DNA of 14,337 nt from Nitrospinae bacterium CG11_big_fil_rev_8_21_14_0_20_56_8 (lineage in GTDB: Bacteria > Nitrospinota > Nitrospinia > Nitrospinales > VA-1). The notes below the pieces were generated by a model. It was given only the letters and a program-made list of their open reading frames with translations, was not told where the DNA came from and made no database searches. Positions 13,436-14,337 of this stretch are shown here, in pieces (positions within the stretch are counted from its first letter, which is position 1; each line of letters starts with the position of its first letter). A program made the position numbers and the translations under genes. Where the stretch lies: positions 10,058 through 24,394 of the forward strand of contig PCWF01000153.1 of NCBI GenBank assembly GCA_002796165.1, read 5' to 3'.

Positions 13436-14337
13436 TCACTTCAGGAGGGTCTGAATGGTCCGGAGAGCGTAATCGACCTGGTCGGAAGTGATCTCCCGGT
13501 GCAGAACGGCCCGGAAGGTTCGCTGGCCGGTGATCAGCATTTTGACCCCACGGGCTTCCAATGCTTCCAGGAATTGTTCCGGGGCCATGCCCGGATGGTG
13601 GAGTTCGAAGAAGATGATATTGGTTTTTATTTCATCCACATTCAACCTGAGGGTGTTTATGGATGCAAGCCCGCAAGCCAGCTTTTGGGCGTGAAGGTGA
13701 TCTGTTTCCAGCCTGGGCAGTTGTTCGTCGAGCGCAACCATTCCCGCGGCGGCCAGATGCCCCGCCTGCCTCATTCCGCCACCTACCATTTTGCGTATCT
13801 TTCGAGCCCGGCCGATGAATTCCTGGGTCCCGCAAATCAGGGAGCCGACGGGGGCGGAGAGGCCCTTGGATAAACAAAACATGACGCTGTCGGCGTGCCG
13901 GACGAGTTGACTGGCCGGTACCTTGAGCGACACCGCGGCGTTAAAAATTCGCGCCCCGTCCACGTGGATTCGCAGGGAGTATTTTCGGGCCAGAGATGAA
14001 ACTGCTTCCATGTATTCGAGGCTCAGGGGAGAGCCTTGGCAATAGTTGTGGGTGTTTTCAAGTGCAATGAGGCGAGTGGGAGGATAGTGGATATCCCCGC
14101 CTCGAATGCCTTTTTCGAGCCAGTCGAGGGGAAGCGTCCCATCTTTATGGTTGGGAACGGTTCGCGGATGGATCCCTCCGAGAGCCGCAATTCCGCCCAC
14201 TTCGTTCAGGAAGATATGACTTCGATCGCCCAGTAGAATCTCTTCCCCCCGGGAGCAATGGGTGAGAAGGCTGACCAGGTTGCCCATGGTTCCGCTCGGG
14301 ACGAACAGGGCCGCTTCCTTACCCATCAGGTTTGCGG
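13436..14337 (-). CDS. ltaE: Low-specificity L-threonine aldolase; 5' end cut by window edge
   Basis: This is a PLP fold-type I enzyme that cleaves L-threonine and L-allo-threonine to glycine and acetaldehyde in the cytoplasm. About 299 residues are visible, reaching the right edge without a start; the family is usually near 340, so roughly 40 N-terminal residues are missing. Counting from the visible Met at 14326, motifs are KEAALFVPSGTMGN (3-16), RLIALENTHNYCQGSPLSLE (85-104), IHVDGARIFNAA (120-131, the Asp contacting the PLP ring) and FCLSKGLSAPVGS (150-162) with the PLP Lys154. MVGGGMRQAG follows, as in threonine aldolases. The Met at 14326 is internal: the preceding codons read ANL, matching family sequence upstream. 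Together with gcvPB at the left end the region touches glycine metabolism twice, but the genes are over 12 kb apart. Stop TGA is at 13436-13438. Confidence 0.93.
   Translation of the reverse strand, partial: ANLMGKEAALFVPSGTMGNLVSLLTHCSRGEEILLGDRSHIFLNEVGGIAALGGIHPRTVPNHKDGTLPLDWLEKGIRGGDIHYPPTRLIALENTHNYCQGSPLSLEYMEAVSSLARKYSLRIHVDGARIFNAAVSLKVPASQLVRHADSVMFCLSKGLSAPVGSLICGTQEFIGRARKIRKMVGGGMRQAGHLAAAGMVALDEQLPRLETDHLHAQKLACGLASINTLRLNVDEIKTNIIFFELHHPGMAPEQFLEALEARGVKMLITGQRTFRAVLHREITSDQVDYALRTIQTLLK

Overview
The window is GC-rich, densely packed Gram-negative chromosomal DNA with no transposase, tRNA, rRNA, CRISPR array or phage gene that I can see. Its most distinctive part (6.3-12.9 kb) encodes a divergent cytochrome bd-like membrane subunit with three c-type cytochromes. 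One of these carries a domain resembling the ethylbenzene-dehydrogenase / nitrite-oxidoreductase gamma subunit. That combination suggests a nitrite-oxidising or related chemolithotroph such as Nitrospinota or Nitrospirota. The taxonomic call is an inference from gene content, not a match.

Region 1 (1-4072, minus strand) is one apparent operon read from a near-consensus sigma-70 promoter (TTGACT-17-TAAAAT, 4044-4072). In transcription order it holds a PAP2-family phosphatase (probable ATT start at 4004), a heptosyltransferase-I-like GT9 glycosyltransferase, a 56-residue Trm112/UPF0434 zinc-ribbon protein, a second GT9 glycosyltransferase, and gcvPB, which runs off the left edge. The first four fit envelope/LPS assembly; gcvPB is a metabolic passenger.

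Region 2 (4214-6253, plus strand) holds a DUF2064/TIGR04282 nucleotidyltransferase-like protein followed by hisD (histidinol dehydrogenase), probably co-transcribed. The 4005-4213 gap is a divergent control region.

Region 3 (6254-12914, plus strand) is a self-contained transcription unit: promoter TTGACA-17-TAAAAA at 6327-6355, a leader of about 310 nt with three strong inverted repeats, four genes, and a textbook rho-independent terminator at 12884-12914. The genes are a bd-like oxidase subunit I without a visible Q-loop or GRQPW motif, a four-TM di-heme cytochrome c, a five-TM mono-heme cytochrome c, and an exported, C-terminally anchored di-heme cytochrome c with an EB_dh-like domain. No CydB is present. 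The set looks like a membrane electron-transfer complex with five c-type hemes feeding a bd-like core. A cytochrome-c-linked rather than quinol-linked oxidase is the most interesting hypothesis.

Region 4 (13013-14337, minus strand) holds rpoZ (RNA polymerase omega) behind its own consensus promoter (TTGACA-17-TAAAAT). Upstream of it is a 5'-truncated low-specificity threonine aldolase gene that runs off the right edge.
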